A DNA stretch of 25,940 nucleotides from CAZJBP01 sp964544115 (GTDB lineage: Bacteria; Verrucomicrobiota; Kiritimatiellia; UBA8416; JADHWI01): contig CAZJBP010000026.1 of assembly GCA_964544115.1 (NCBI GenBank), forward strand, positions 1-25,940. The letters run 5' to 3'. Both the position numbers and the translations under genes were made by a program. The notes under the pieces are model-generated. The model did not search any database, was not told the DNA's origin, and saw only the letters and a program-made list of their open reading frames with translations. Positions 1-7,813 of this stretch are shown here, one piece after another. Numbering within the stretch: position 1 is the stretch's first letter; each line of letters opens with the position of its first letter.

Positions 1-503
1 TGAAGGCCCAGGGCCACAGCATCGGCAAGTCGCTGTGCGAGGAAGACCAGCTCGACTACGCCCGGGCCTCCCTGGCTGACGCGAAGAAGAAGGGCGTGAC
101 GTTCCTGCTGCCCGTGGACAACGTGGCCGCGGACAAGTTTGACGCCAGCGCCAACACTCAGCTCGTCGGCAACGACATTCCGGACGGCTGGATGGCGCTG
201 GACATCGGCCCGAAGACCGCCGCGGCCTACGCGGCCGCGATCAAGGGCGCGAAGACGGTCGTGTGGAACGGCCCGATGGGCTGCTTCGAGATGCCCAAGT
301 TCGCCAACGGCACCACCGAAGTCTGCAAGGCCGTCGCGGCCAGCGGCGCGGTGAGCATCATCGGCGGCGGCGACAGCGTCAGCGCGGTCAACAAGAGCGG
401 GCTGGCGGATAAAATGACACACATCAGCACGGGCGGCGGGGCGAGCCTCGAGTTTCTCGAAGGCAAGGTTCTGCCCGGCGTGGCCGCGCTGACAGACAAG
501 TAG
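1..503 (+). CDS. pgk: Phosphoglycerate kinase, C-terminal part (5' end outside window)
   Basis: Phosphoglycerate kinase transfers phosphate between 1,3-bisphosphoglycerate and ADP in cytosolic glycolysis. The frame is open from the first complete codon at position 3 to TAG at 501-503, so only the C-terminal nucleotide-binding domain is present (about 166 residues of a roughly 400-residue family). Visible family signatures are the VWNGPMG stretch, the IIGGGDS nucleotide-binding loop and the near-terminal HISTGGGASLEFLEGK block. The tpiA start lies only 16 bases after the stop, so the two are probably co-transcribed; pgk-tpiA-secG is a widespread bacterial order. Nothing looks damaged in the visible part. 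Confidence 0.97.
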   Translation, partial: KAQGHSIGKSLCEEDQLDYARASLADAKKKGVTFLLPVDNVAADKFDASANTQLVGNDIPDGWMALDIGPKTAAAYAAAIKGAKTVVWNGPMGCFEMPKFANGTTEVCKAVAASGAVSIIGGGDSVSAVNKSGLADKMTHISTGGGASLEFLEGKVLPGVAALTDK

Positions 504-519
504 ACCCGGGAGAATCGAC

Positions 520-1287
520 ATGGTGAAGAAGCTTCGCAAGAAGATCATTGCCGGCAACTGGAAGATGAACAAGACGCTGGCCGAGGCCCAGGATCTGGCG
601 GCGGCCGTGGTGCGCGACCTCGGGGAGTGCGCCGAGGCGGACGTGGTGCTCTGCCCGCCGTTCACCGCGCTCAAGACCGTCGGCGACGTCATTTCCGCCA
701 CGAGCATCAAGCTGGGCGCCCAGAACATGCACTGGGAGGGCTACGGGGCGTTCACCGGCGAGGTCTGCGCCGCGATGCTGCGCGACCTCTACTGCCACTA
801 TGTCATCCTCGGGCACAGCGAGCGCCGCCAGTTCTTCCACGAGACCGACGAGAACGTCAACCGCAAGGTCAAGGCCGCGCTGGCCGCAAACCTCACGCCA
901 ATCGTCTGCGTCGGCGAACTGCGCGCCGAGCGCGAAGCCGGGCGCACCGAGGCGGTCATCGGGACACAAACCCGCGGCGGCCTGGCCGGGCTGGGCGCCG
1001 CCGACCTGCGCCGCCTGGTCATCGCCTACGAGCCGGTCTGGGCGATCGGCACCGGCCTGACGGCGACGCCGCAGCAGGCCCAGGACGTGCACGCTTTCAT
1101 CCGCGAGACGCTGGCCGGACTGGCGGACGAAGACACCGCCCAATCCATCCGCATCCAGTATGGCGGCAGCATGAAGCCCTCCAATGCGAAGGAACTGCTC
1201 TCGCAGCCGGACATTGACGGCGGCCTCATCGGTGGTGCAGCATTGGAGAGTCGGTCGTTCGTAGACATTGTTCGGGCGGCCATGTAG
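520..1287 (+). CDS. tpiA: Triosephosphate isomerase
   Basis: Interconverts dihydroxyacetone phosphate and glyceraldehyde 3-phosphate in the cytosol. The 255-residue product has the usual family length. All catalytic elements are visible: AGNWKMN near the N-terminus with N13 and K15, the electrophilic histidine H99 in ILGHSERR, the catalytic base E171 in AYEPVWAIGTG, and the phosphate-binding YGGS at about 214-217 and GGAAL at about 238-242. The ATG at 520 is preceded by GGGAGA at 508-513 with six bases of spacing. A strong GC-rich hairpin lies directly after the stop, between this gene and secG. Confidence 0.98.
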   Translation: MVKKLRKKIIAGNWKMNKTLAEAQDLAAAVVRDLGECAEADVVLCPPFTALKTVGDVISATSIKLGAQNMHWEGYGAFTGEVCAAMLRDLYCHYVILGHSERRQFFHETDENVNRKVKAALAANLTPIVCVGELRAEREAGRTEAVIGTQTRGGLAGLGAADLRRLVIAYEPVWAIGTGLTATPQQAQDVHAFIRETLAGLADEDTAQSIRIQYGGSMKPSNAKELLSQPDIDGGLIGGAALESRSFVDIVRAAM

Positions 1288-1311
1288 GGCGCGCCGCTGA
1301 CGCGGCGCGTC
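1288..1311 (+). other. GC-rich hairpin between tpiA and secG
   Basis: The arms CGCGCCGC (1290-1297) and GCGGCGCG (1302-1309) are perfectly complementary around a four-base TGAC loop. A G-U and a G-C pair (1289/1310 and 1288/1311) extend the stem to ten. No U tract follows, so it is not a canonical intrinsic terminator; it could be a 3'-end stabiliser, pause site or processing site separating tpiA from secG. Function is inferred from structure and position only. Confidence 0.5.
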
Positions 1312-1380
1312 GAGACAGAGGAGGAAGGCAACGGCGCGCTGCCGGCCCGCACCCTCCGCTTTGGGAACAGGAGAGTGGCT

Positions 1381-1875
1381 ATGTTCACGTTCGGAGCCGT
1401 CATCAGGTCGTTGCTCATCGTTATTGAAATCGTTTCGTCGCTGCTGCTGGTGGGAGCCATCCTCATCCAGAGGACGCGCAGCCAGGGCATGGGCATGGCC
1501 TTCGGCGCCGGCATGGGCGAATCGCTCTTCGGAGGCCAGGTCGGCAACGTGCTGACCCGCGCCACCGTGGTCGTGGGCATCGTCTTTCTGGTCAACACGT
1601 CGGCGCTGGCGATCCTGTACGCCCACACGCAGACGGAAGAGGCGTCGGTCGTCGACAAGGTTCCGGTTGCGGCTCCGGCCGCCATGCCGGCTCCGGACGG
1701 CGCCGTCAGTCCCGCCGCTCTGGCCGAAACCGCGCCGATCAGCGCGCCGGTGGAAGCGTCGGTCCCTGTCGAGGCCCCGGCCGGCAGCGAGCCGGTCGCC
1801 ATTCCGGCGGCTGAAGTTCCCGCGGCGCAGCCCGAGGCGGCTGCTCCCGCCGCCCCCGCGCCCGAAGCGCCTTGA
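1381..1875 (+). CDS. secG: Protein-export membrane protein SecG
   Basis: Small subunit of the SecYEG translocon in the inner membrane. The first 80 or so residues match the family: a first membrane helix (about 5-28), a Gly/Met-rich cytoplasmic loop ending in a LFGG motif, the VLTRAT motif and a second membrane helix. ATG 1381 is chosen because AGGAG at 1369-1373 sits seven bases before it; a GTG at 1375 would add two residues but overlaps the ribosome binding site region. The last 75 or so residues are an Ala/Pro-rich, low-complexity tail with acidic residues, giving 164 residues in total, longer than many SecG proteins. The position after tpiA is common in bacteria. Confidence 0.93.
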   Translation: MFTFGAVIRSLLIVIEIVSSLLLVGAILIQRTRSQGMGMAFGAGMGESLFGGQVGNVLTRATVVVGIVFLVNTSALAILYAHTQTEEASVVDKVPVAAPAAMPAPDGAVSPAALAETAPISAPVEASVPVEAPAGSEPVAIPAAEVPAAQPEAAAPAAPAPEAP

Positions 1876-1919
1876 GGAAAGGGCGGCAGAAATTTCGGCG
1901 GGCCGGCACAACCGTCAGG

Positions 1920-2702
1920 TCACGGCACGTAGATCATCTTGCGGGTCATCCCGCCATCGATCACAACGTTGGCGCCGGTGATGAAGCCGGCGGCCGGTGA
2001 ACACAGGTGTGCCACCATCGCGGCGATGTCGTCGGGACACCCCACCCGGCCCGACGGATGCTGCAGGCGATCCGCCTCGCTGTGAACCGGCTCGCGGCGG
2101 CGCGCAGCCTTCTGCCAGTCTCCGGTCTCGATCCATCCCGGGCTGATGCAGTTGACGCGGATGTCGGGGCCAAGGCTCACCGCCAGGGCGTGGGTGATCG
2201 CGACCACGCCGCCTTTCGACGCCGAGTAGGCCTCGGTGTTCGCCTCGCTCATCAACGCGCGGGTGGAGGCGATGTTGACGACAGACCCGCGGCGCGCGCG
2301 CAGGGACGGCGCGGCGTGCTTGACGCAGAGGAAGACGCTGGTGAGGTTCACCGCCAGCACCCGGCTCCACGCCTCAAGCGTCAGCTCGGTCACCGGCTTT
2401 GAATGGCCGATTCCCGCATTGTTGACCAGCACATCGATCCCGCCGAATGTGTCCAGCGTGGCGGCGACCATGGCTCGCACGGCGTCCTCCGACGCCACGT
2501 CCGTTTCCACAAAGCGCACGGGGCCGAGGGGGCGGAATTCGGCTTCCGTCTCGCGGCCGGCTTCCGTGTCGTTGTCCACGATCACGACCGCCGCGCCATC
2601 GCTCAGCAGCAGCCGCGTGATGGCCTTGCCGATGCCCTGCGCGCCTCCGGTCACAATCGCGACCCGGGGGGAAGGAGGAAGGTCAGGTTGTCCGTTCTTC
2701 AT
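1920..2702 (-). CDS. Short-chain dehydrogenase/reductase (SDR) oxidoreductase
   Basis: Classical SDR of 260 residues that should reduce or oxidise a carbonyl/hydroxyl group with NAD(P)(H); the substrate cannot be read from the sequence. The Rossmann cofactor motif TGGAQGIG is at 18-25, an Asp at the end of beta-2 (IVDND) favours NAD(H), NNAG is at 94-97, and the catalytic set N119, S146, Y159 and K163 (YSASK) is intact. The end carries the family's VIDGGMT motif. Its ATG overlaps the tatD stop in an ATGA arrangement, so it is probably translationally coupled to tatD. The gene faces secG convergently, with 44 bases between stops and no clear terminator. Confidence 0.92.
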   Translation of the reverse strand: MKNGQPDLPPSPRVAIVTGGAQGIGKAITRLLLSDGAAVVIVDNDTEAGRETEAEFRPLGPVRFVETDVASEDAVRAMVAATLDTFGGIDVLVNNAGIGHSKPVTELTLEAWSRVLAVNLTSVFLCVKHAAPSLRARRGSVVNIASTRALMSEANTEAYSASKGGVVAITHALAVSLGPDIRVNCISPGWIETGDWQKAARRREPVHSEADRLQHPSGRVGCPDDIAAMVAHLCSPAAGFITGANVVIDGGMTRKMIYVP

Positions 2703-3553
2703 GGGGTCTCAGGGTTGGGTATTGGAGTTTCATTGCCGGAGACAAAGGCTGAGGCATCCGGAATTCCGAAGAGCCGCCGGGCGTTGGCCGTCGTGAGGTC
2801 GGCGATCTCGTCCACCGGCGCCCCCAGCAGTGCGGCCACCTTGGCGGCCACCTGCGGCAACGATGCGGGTTCGTTCACGCCGGTTTGCGCCCATTCGGGC
2901 GTCTCGTCCCCGCCCGGGGATGACGGGGTGAGGTCCGGCGCGTCGGTCTCGATCAGGAGCCGGTCGAGCGGCACACACGGCACGTTGCGGTGTGCGCGCC
3001 GGTTGTGGCTGCGGGTCACCGCACCGGAGAACGAGAAACAGCCGCCGCGGCGGACCAGCGGCTCGATCATGTCGGCGGCACCGGAATAGGAATGGACCAT
3101 GAATCCGCGCGGCAGCGGCCCCGCCCGGTCCAGGGCCTCGAGCAGCGCGCCCCACGCCCTGCGGCAGTGGATCACGACCGGCCGCTCCAGCCGCACGGCC
3201 AGCTCGAGCTGCGCCTGGAAGGCGGCCGCCTGCGCTTCCAGCGCCGGGTGGTCGATGACGTGGTCCAGCCCGATCTCCCCCACCGCCGCGCGGGGGTGAG
3301 CCAACAGGAGGCGCTGGAGTTGTTCCCGCCAATCGGCGGGCTGCTGGTCGACGTGCCAGGGGTGCACGCCGAAGGCCGGGAGAACCTGCGGGTGCCGGCA
3401 GGCCAGCGCGGCCAGCGCGCCCCAGTCCCCCGCCCCCGTGCCGCACGACAGCATGGCGCAGACGCCGCGCTCCGCGGCCCGCGCCAGAACCCGATCGATC
3501 CGGCCGAGCAGCGCTTCGTCCTGCAGGTGGCAATGGGCGTCGAACAGCTGCAT
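2699..3553 (-). CDS. tatD: TatD-family metal-dependent deoxyribonuclease
   Basis: TIM-barrel metal-dependent hydrolase of the TatD family (3'-5' exonuclease roles in DNA repair and quality control in characterised members); 284 residues, slightly above the usual 260. The metal site is complete: H7 and H9 (DAHCHLQ), E93 (GEIGLD), H129 (VIHCR), H154 (VHSYSG) and D204 (IETDAP). GVHPW at 62-66 and the NEP motif late in the chain are also family hallmarks. The ATGA overlap with the downstream SDR implies a shared transcript. The 81 bases upstream separate it from the membrane methyltransferase gene. Which paralogue (TatD, YcfH or YjjV type) it represents cannot be decided by eye. Confidence 0.93.
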   Translation of the reverse strand: MQLFDAHCHLQDEALLGRIDRVLARAAERGVCAMLSCGTGAGDWGALAALACRHPQVLPAFGVHPWHVDQQPADWREQLQRLLLAHPRAAVGEIGLDHVIDHPALEAQAAAFQAQLELAVRLERPVVIHCRRAWGALLEALDRAGPLPRGFMVHSYSGAADMIEPLVRRGGCFSFSGAVTRSHNRRAHRNVPCVPLDRLLIETDAPDLTPSSPGGDETPEWAQTGVNEPASLPQVAAKVAALLGAPVDEIADLTTANARRLFGIPDASAFVSGNETPIPNPETP

Positions 3554-3634
3554 ATCGCGGCCACTTTGCCACGGTCCGACCGCATCGGCAAGCGAACGCG
3601 GGGGCGGCTTTTGAAGGAGGGCAAGCCGGACGGG

Positions 3635-4351
3635 TCAGTCGCCCACGATGGTCTTGGTCTTCTTCAGTCCTCGCGCCACGGCCCAGAAGGCGAAAGCCGC
3701 CGCCGCAGAGCCCAGCAGCACGCCGTCGAGCGGTTGCCAGGCAAAGCTGCACCCGCCGACTCCGAAGGCGTGGCGACGCAGGTAGAGGGCCAGGGGCAGG
3801 CCCGCCGTCCAGTTGCAGAACGTTCCGTATTCCTTAACCAGAAGGCGCCGCCAGTGGAAGTCGGGCGCAGACACCACGCCCCAGAACCCCCGGGGGAGGA
3901 TCCACCACCGCGGCACGTCGCGGCAGTACGCGTCATACGCTCGACCGAACTTCCCTCGCAGGAAGTTCTCCTCGGCGGCGACGATGGCGATGTAAACGAA
4001 GACGAAAAACGCGCCGCCGGCGTAGAGGGCCACCCGCGAATTGATCGCCAGCGCAAAGCCGGCGAGCATCAGCAGGTTCCCGATGTAGAGCGGGTTCCGG
4101 CAGTGCGCGAAGACGCCGTCGCTCACGAGGTCGGCGGCGTAAACGCGACGGCTGAGGCCGCCGCGCTTGATGTAGACGCGGCCGATGGTCAGCGCCCTCA
4201 GCGCCTGGCCGATAATGACCACCGCCAGCCCCAGCGCGAACGCCAGCCGGTTGTTCGGCAGCACCGGCCCCGACGGGACAAGCACCAGGAGGCCCAGCAC
4301 CGGGAATACCGCCGTGCGGAAGCGGAAGAAGAAGTTGCCAATCTTGATCAT
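3635..4351 (-). CDS. Isoprenylcysteine carboxyl methyltransferase-like membrane protein
   Basis: A 238-residue integral membrane protein with about five hydrophobic segments. It has the ICMT/PEMT-superfamily core: a RNPLYIGN motif near residue 84, followed by a membrane helix, a conserved EENFL with FG..YdaY, and a VPRW segment that binds S-adenosylmethionine in this superfamily. Bacterial members methylate unidentified, often lipidic, acceptors, so the substrate is unknown. The gene starts 13 bases after the cmoA-like stop on the same strand, so the two are likely in one transcript. No convincing ribosome binding site precedes ATG 4351, which may indicate translation coupled to the gene before it. 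Confidence 0.82.
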   Translation of the reverse strand: MIKIGNFFFRFRTAVFPVLGLLVLVPSGPVLPNNRLAFALGLAVVIIGQALRALTIGRVYIKRGGLSRRVYAADLVSDGVFAHCRNPLYIGNLLMLAGFALAINSRVALYAGGAFFVFVYIAIVAAEENFLRGKFGRAYDAYCRDVPRWWILPRGFWGVVSAPDFHWRRLLVKEYGTFCNWTAGLPLALYLRRHAFGVGGCSFAWQPLDGVLLGSAAAAFAFWAVARGLKKTKTIVGD

Positions 4352-4364
4352 GATTCAGGACGTC

Positions 4365-5121
4365 CTATTTGAAGGCCACAATGCCGCAGAAGTTGTACCA
4401 CTTGAAGAAGGTGTCCCAGCTCCGGAACCCGCAGTGCTGCAGCAGGGCCAGGTTCTCGGTCAGCTTATAGGGAATCAGGACGTTCTCGAGGGCTTCCCGC
4501 TTCTGGGAGATCTCCATCTCGCTATACCCGTGCCTTCGCTTCATCTCGTAATAATACTCGATGAAGAGGCGGTTAATGCTGGAGTCCTCCCCGAGTACCT
4601 TCTCAACAAGCAGCAGGCATCCGCCGGGGTTCAGGCCGGAAAGCACGGACCGGACGAGCCTCTCGCGGTGAAGCGGCCGCACGAATTGGAGGGTCAGCAC
4701 CATCACGACCACCGAGGCATTCGAGATATCGAGGCCGGTGTTCAGATCGGCCCGCACCAGGCGGCACTTGCGGGAGAACGGGTGCTGGTCGATCTTCCTC
4801 TGGCATTTTGCCAGCATCTCGTCCGAATCGTCCACGCCGACAAACTCGACCTCCTTGTCGACGGTGGAGTCCATGGCCAGAAGGGTGGCCCCGGTCGCGC
4901 AGCCCAGGTCGTAGATCCCGGTGCCTGGCTCTGAGACGTCGCAAGCCATCTCGGCCACCATGCGCTGGAACTCACCGTAGAAAGGGAACCGAACGATCCA
5001 CCATGTCGTCGAAGACCGAGGCGACCTTGGCATCAAACTTGAAATCGGCAACGGACGTCATTTTGCTGTCGAAGACCCGATCCCGAGCATCCGTGCCCGC
5101 CCCGGAAGACTTGTCGCTCAT
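4365..5121 (-). CDS. cmoA: Carboxy-S-adenosylmethionine synthase CmoA homologue, broken by a one-base frameshift
   Basis: CmoA converts SAM and prephenate to carboxy-SAM, used by CmoB for 5-oxyacetyl-uridine at wobble U34 of tRNAs. The C-terminal 200 residues follow E. coli CmoA closely: YDLGCATG (SAM loop), VLTLQF, LNPGG, then GYSEMEISQKR and ALENV, ending FCGIVAFK. The matching N-terminus (DFKFDAKVASVF, then DRSVPF) is in a different frame, starting at ATG 5121 or 5061 and ending at TGA 4974-4972. Removing one T from the CCCTTT run (A run 4981-4983 on the + strand) joins the two parts at RSVPF/YGEF into a protein of about 251 residues, close to the E. coli 247. Without the correction, the downstream part would need a TTG start at 5051 and nonsense leader residues. 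Sequencing error or recent mutation cannot be separated here. No cmoB is in the window. Confidence 0.88.
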
Positions 5122-5126
5122 TGCCG

Positions 5127-5134
5127 CCCCCCCC
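5127..5134 (-). promoter_or_regulatory. Run of eight G in the cmoA leader
   Basis: On the - strand, eight consecutive G residues lie five bases before ATG 5121 of cmoA. The tract could itself act as a poor Shine-Dalgarno element. Homopolymers of this length are prone to slippage, so spacing to the start codon could vary. This is an inference from position; the start at 5121 is itself uncertain, since an in-frame ATG at 5061 is the alternative. Confidence 0.3.
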
Positions 5135-5146
5135 AACACCCTTCAA

Positions 5147-5160
5147 GCCTTGGCCAAGGC
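5147..5160. promoter_or_regulatory. Perfect 14-base palindrome between cmoA and mreB
   Basis: GCCTTGGCCAAGGC is its own reverse complement. It lies in the 222-base divergent region between cmoA and mreB, 26 bases upstream of the cmoA start. A dimeric regulator site is a reasonable guess; chance occurrence of a GC-rich palindrome is the alternative. No regulator gene is nearby. Confidence 0.35.
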
Positions 5161-5250
5161 GACCCTCGTGCAGGCTTTTCGCACTTCAGCGAGGCGCATG
5201 CTACCCCCTGAGCGCTAATGGATCAGCGGCGATCCGAGCCCCAATAGTGC

Positions 5251-5280
5251 TTGACGCTAGCCGCCCCTATGGCTCACATT
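5251..5280 (+). promoter_or_regulatory. Candidate sigma-70-type promoter for the mre operon
   Basis: TTGACG at 5251-5256 matches the -35 consensus at five of six positions. CACATT at 5275-5280, 18 bases on, is a weak -10. The site lies about 65 bases upstream of mreB, in the only sizeable intergenic region before the operon. The weak -10 keeps confidence low. Confidence 0.3.
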
Positions 5281-5343
5281 ACGCCCGCTTGAGGCTGATG
5301 GGAGCCTGTCTCAAACCCGAGAAGGGAAAGATGTAGGTTTCAG

Positions 5344-6372
5344 ATGTGGAGCACCCTCTCCGGACTATTTTCGAACGACATCGGGATTGATCTTGGCACC
5401 GCGAACACCCTGGTCTACGTGAAGGACCGGGGTATCGTGCTGCGCGAGCCCTCGGTGGTGGCGGTTCAGGCGGGAACCAAGCGGATCCTGGCCGTGGGAG
5501 AGGAAGCCAAGCGGATGCTCGGACGCACGCCGGGCAACATCGTGGCCATTCGCCCGATGAAAGCCGGCGTGATTGCGGATTTCGAGATCACCGAGGCCAT
5601 GCTTCGCTACTTCGTCAAGAAGGTCAGCACCAAGCGGAAGTTGATCCGGCCCAGAATCATCATTGCGGTGCCTAGCGACATTACGGAGGTCGAGAAGCGC
5701 GCCGTGAAGGATTCGGCAACCCGTGCCGGGGCCCGGGAAGTGTACCTGATCGAGGAGCCGATGGCCGCGGCCATCGGGGTCGGGCTTCCCGTGCAGGAAC
5801 CCGCGGGTAACATGATTGTGGATATAGGCGGCGGAACGACGGAGGTCGCGCTGATATCCCTGGCCGGTATCGTGTATAGCAGGTCAGTGCGCGTGGGCGG
5901 TGACGAGATGGATCAGTGCATCGTCCAGTACATGAAGCGTGTGTACAACTTGATGATTGGAGAGCGCACGGCGGAGGAGATCAAGATCACGATGGGATCG
6001 GCGTATCCCCTTCCTGAAGAGACCAGCATGGAGGTCAAGGGGCGGGATCTGGTGGCCGGTCTTCCAAAGACGTTGACGATTACGTCCGAGGAGATTCGTG
6101 AAGCCCTGCAGGAGCCGATTTCGTCGATCGTGGATGCCATCCGCGTCACCCTGGAACGCTGCCTGCCTGAGCTGGCGGCGGACCTGGTCGACCGCGGCAT
6201 GGTGCTGGCCGGTGGCGGCGCGCTACTGACCGGTCTCGACAAGCTGATTGCCGAGCAGACCGGGTTGCCGGTCCACGTGGCGGACGATCCCCTGAGTGCC
6301 GTGGCGGAAGGAACGGGCGTGGTCCTCAACGAGCTGGACTTCCTGCGGAAGACCTCGGTTGACCGTGCCTGA
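5344..6372 (+). CDS. mreB: Rod shape-determining protein MreB
   Basis: Bacterial actin that forms membrane-bound filaments directing lateral wall synthesis. The 342-residue length is standard. An amphipathic N-terminal segment (MWSTLSGLFS) fits membrane binding. The actin-fold nucleotide motifs are clear: GIDLGTANT at 14-22 (phosphate 1), VDIGGGTTE at 159-167 (phosphate 2) and the late GMVLAGGGALL adenosine motif. EEPMAAAIG at about 137-145 is also diagnostic. ATG 5344 has a short TAGG element six bases before it. It heads the run mreB-mreC-mreD-mrdA-rodA. Its base composition is lower in GC than that of mreC downstream (sampled lines 53-60% against about 80%). Confidence 0.98.
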   Translation: MWSTLSGLFSNDIGIDLGTANTLVYVKDRGIVLREPSVVAVQAGTKRILAVGEEAKRMLGRTPGNIVAIRPMKAGVIADFEITEAMLRYFVKKVSTKRKLIRPRIIIAVPSDITEVEKRAVKDSATRAGAREVYLIEEPMAAAIGVGLPVQEPAGNMIVDIGGGTTEVALISLAGIVYSRSVRVGGDEMDQCIVQYMKRVYNLMIGERTAEEIKITMGSAYPLPEETSMEVKGRDLVAGLPKTLTITSEEIREALQEPISSIVDAIRVTLERCLPELAADLVDRGMVLAGGGALLTGLDKLIAEQTGLPVHVADDPLSAVAEGTGVVLNELDFLRKTSVDRA

Positions 6373-6443
6373 TCCGACCTGCCGCCTCCCGTCTGACAGC
6401 CCTGCCGCGCGACCTGCGGAACCGTCTCCGTGACGAGTGTGTT

Positions 6444-7295
6444 GTGAGTCGTCGGGGTGTTGTCACAGCCTGTGTTGTCCTGGCCGTCGTCGCGCTGCTG
6501 AATCTGCCGGCGCCGACGGCGCTGCGCGTGCGCCAGGGCACCCGCGAGAACGCCGCCCCCTTCCAGAACATCGGGCTCCTCCTCGCCGACCGGCTGTCCG
6601 GCGGCTGGCAGCAGCTGACGCGCGGCCGCGAGCAGGAGGCACGCCTGCGGGGCCTGGAGGAGGAGATTGTCGCCCAGCGCCTGGAGACGCGGCGCTGGAA
6701 GGCCATGGCGGCCGAAACCACCGAGATGCGTCGCCTTCTGGACTTCCGGCGAAGCCGGCGCGAGCAGATGGTGCTGTGCCGGGTGATCGCGCGGGGCGAG
6801 ATCAGCGGCTGGTGGCAGACGGTCCGGCTGGACCGGGGCCGGGAGGCGGGGATCGGCCCGGACATGGCGGTCATCACCTCCGACGGAGTCGTGGGCAAGA
6901 CCACCGGCGCCTCGCATGGCTCCGCCGACGTGCTGCTCATGACCGACCCCAATTGCCGGATCTCCTGCCGCATCCCCCAGACAGACGGCTTCGGCATCCT
7001 GCGCGGCACCGGCGTCTCCCGGGACAATGCCGGCCGGCCGGAGCTGCTGTGCGCCGCCAGCCCGTGCGCGGTGGACTTCGTCACCCGCGGGGATCCGATG
7101 CGCCAGGGCTACGAGGTCGTGACCTCCGGCCTGGGCGGCGTCTACCCGGAGGGCCTGCTGGTGGGGTTCGTGGTGCAGGCGGGCGTCGAGCCGGCCGGGC
7201 TGTACCAGCGCGCCGAGGTGATTCCGGCGGCCCGCCTGGACCGGCTGCGGTACGTGTTCGTCATCACCGGCTCGGACGCGGAGGAGCTGCCGTGA
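6444..7295 (+). CDS. mreC: Rod shape-determining protein MreC
   Basis: Periplasmic scaffold of the elongasome that contacts and activates PBP2. The 283-residue product has one N-terminal membrane helix (about 5-22), a charged heptad-like region (about 50-100) consistent with the dimerising coiled coil, then the beta-rich MreC core with GREAGIGPDMAVI, GVVGKT and an evident VTSGLGGVYPEGL block, which is strongly diagnostic. Start is GTG 6444; no strong ribosome binding site is visible and no better in-frame start exists nearby. The stop TGA shares its A with the mreD ATG, so mreD translation is probably coupled. Confidence 0.95.
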   Translation: MSRRGVVTACVVLAVVALLNLPAPTALRVRQGTRENAAPFQNIGLLLADRLSGGWQQLTRGREQEARLRGLEEEIVAQRLETRRWKAMAAETTEMRRLLDFRRSRREQMVLCRVIARGEISGWWQTVRLDRGREAGIGPDMAVITSDGVVGKTTGASHGSADVLLMTDPNCRISCRIPQTDGFGILRGTGVSRDNAGRPELLCAASPCAVDFVTRGDPMRQGYEVVTSGLGGVYPEGLLVGFVVQAGVEPAGLYQRAEVIPAARLDRLRYVFVITGSDAEELP

Positions 7296-7813
7296 TGGAC
7301 CTCGTCGTCATGGTGATGCTGCTGGTGCTGGCGACGGTGCTCCAGATCGGGCTGCCGGTGTACGCATTCATGGGGCAGGCCCGCCCCCCGCTGCTGCTGG
7401 CGGTGGTGCTTTACTACGCGCTGAACCGCAAGGGCTCGCTCTCCATGGTGGCCGCGCTGGCGGCCGGCCTGCTGCACGATGCGCTGAGCGAGATTCCCCT
7501 CGGATGGTCGGTGCTGGCCTTTGCCGCCGCCGGCCAGCTGGCGGGCCGGTCCAGCGACCTGATCACCCGCGAACACCTGGTGCCCCATGCCTTGATTGGC
7601 GCCGCCGCCTCGTTCGGCGTGACGGCCGTCCTGTACGTGGCCCTGCGCCTGGCGGGCCTGCTGGCCTGTTCGGCCGGCTGGGCACTGCTGAAGGCGGGCT
7701 GGACCGCCGGCCTCGGCCTGGTGGCCCTGCCGGTCGTCTGCCTGGCGGCGGACCGGCTGGACGCCTTTGCCGGCAACATCGACGTGTGGGAGGATGTGAC
7801 CGGCCTTGAGTGA
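7295..7813 (+). CDS. mreD: Rod shape-determining protein MreD
   Basis: Small integral membrane partner of MreC; 172 residues, almost entirely hydrophobic, with five or so membrane segments, as expected for MreD. Family-like features include the N-terminal VLQIGLPVYAF helix, the YYALNRKGS turn after helix 2 and the GLLHDAL segment equivalent to the conserved GLl.D motif. ATG 7295 overlaps the mreC TGA, and GAGGAG at 7281-7286 provides the ribosome binding site. Identification rests on position between mreC and mrdA as much as on sequence, because MreD is poorly conserved. Confidence 0.9.
   Translation: MDLVVMVMLLVLATVLQIGLPVYAFMGQARPPLLLAVVLYYALNRKGSLSMVAALAAGLLHDALSEIPLGWSVLAFAAAGQLAGRSSDLITREHLVPHALIGAAASFGVTAVLYVALRLAGLLACSAGWALLKAGWTAGLGLVALPVVCLAADRLDAFAGNIDVWEDVTGLE

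Noticed and set aside
424..1911. Long open frame on the - strand (495 codons) opposite tpiA and secG
   Set aside because: It mirrors the GC-rich codon pattern of well-identified + strand genes, its translation is Arg/Gly/Ala-rich low complexity, and it matches no family.
1876..1919. Bidirectional terminator between secG and the SDR gene
   Set aside because: Only short self-complementary bits (GAAATTTC, GCCGGC) are present; no stable stem with a U tract on either strand.
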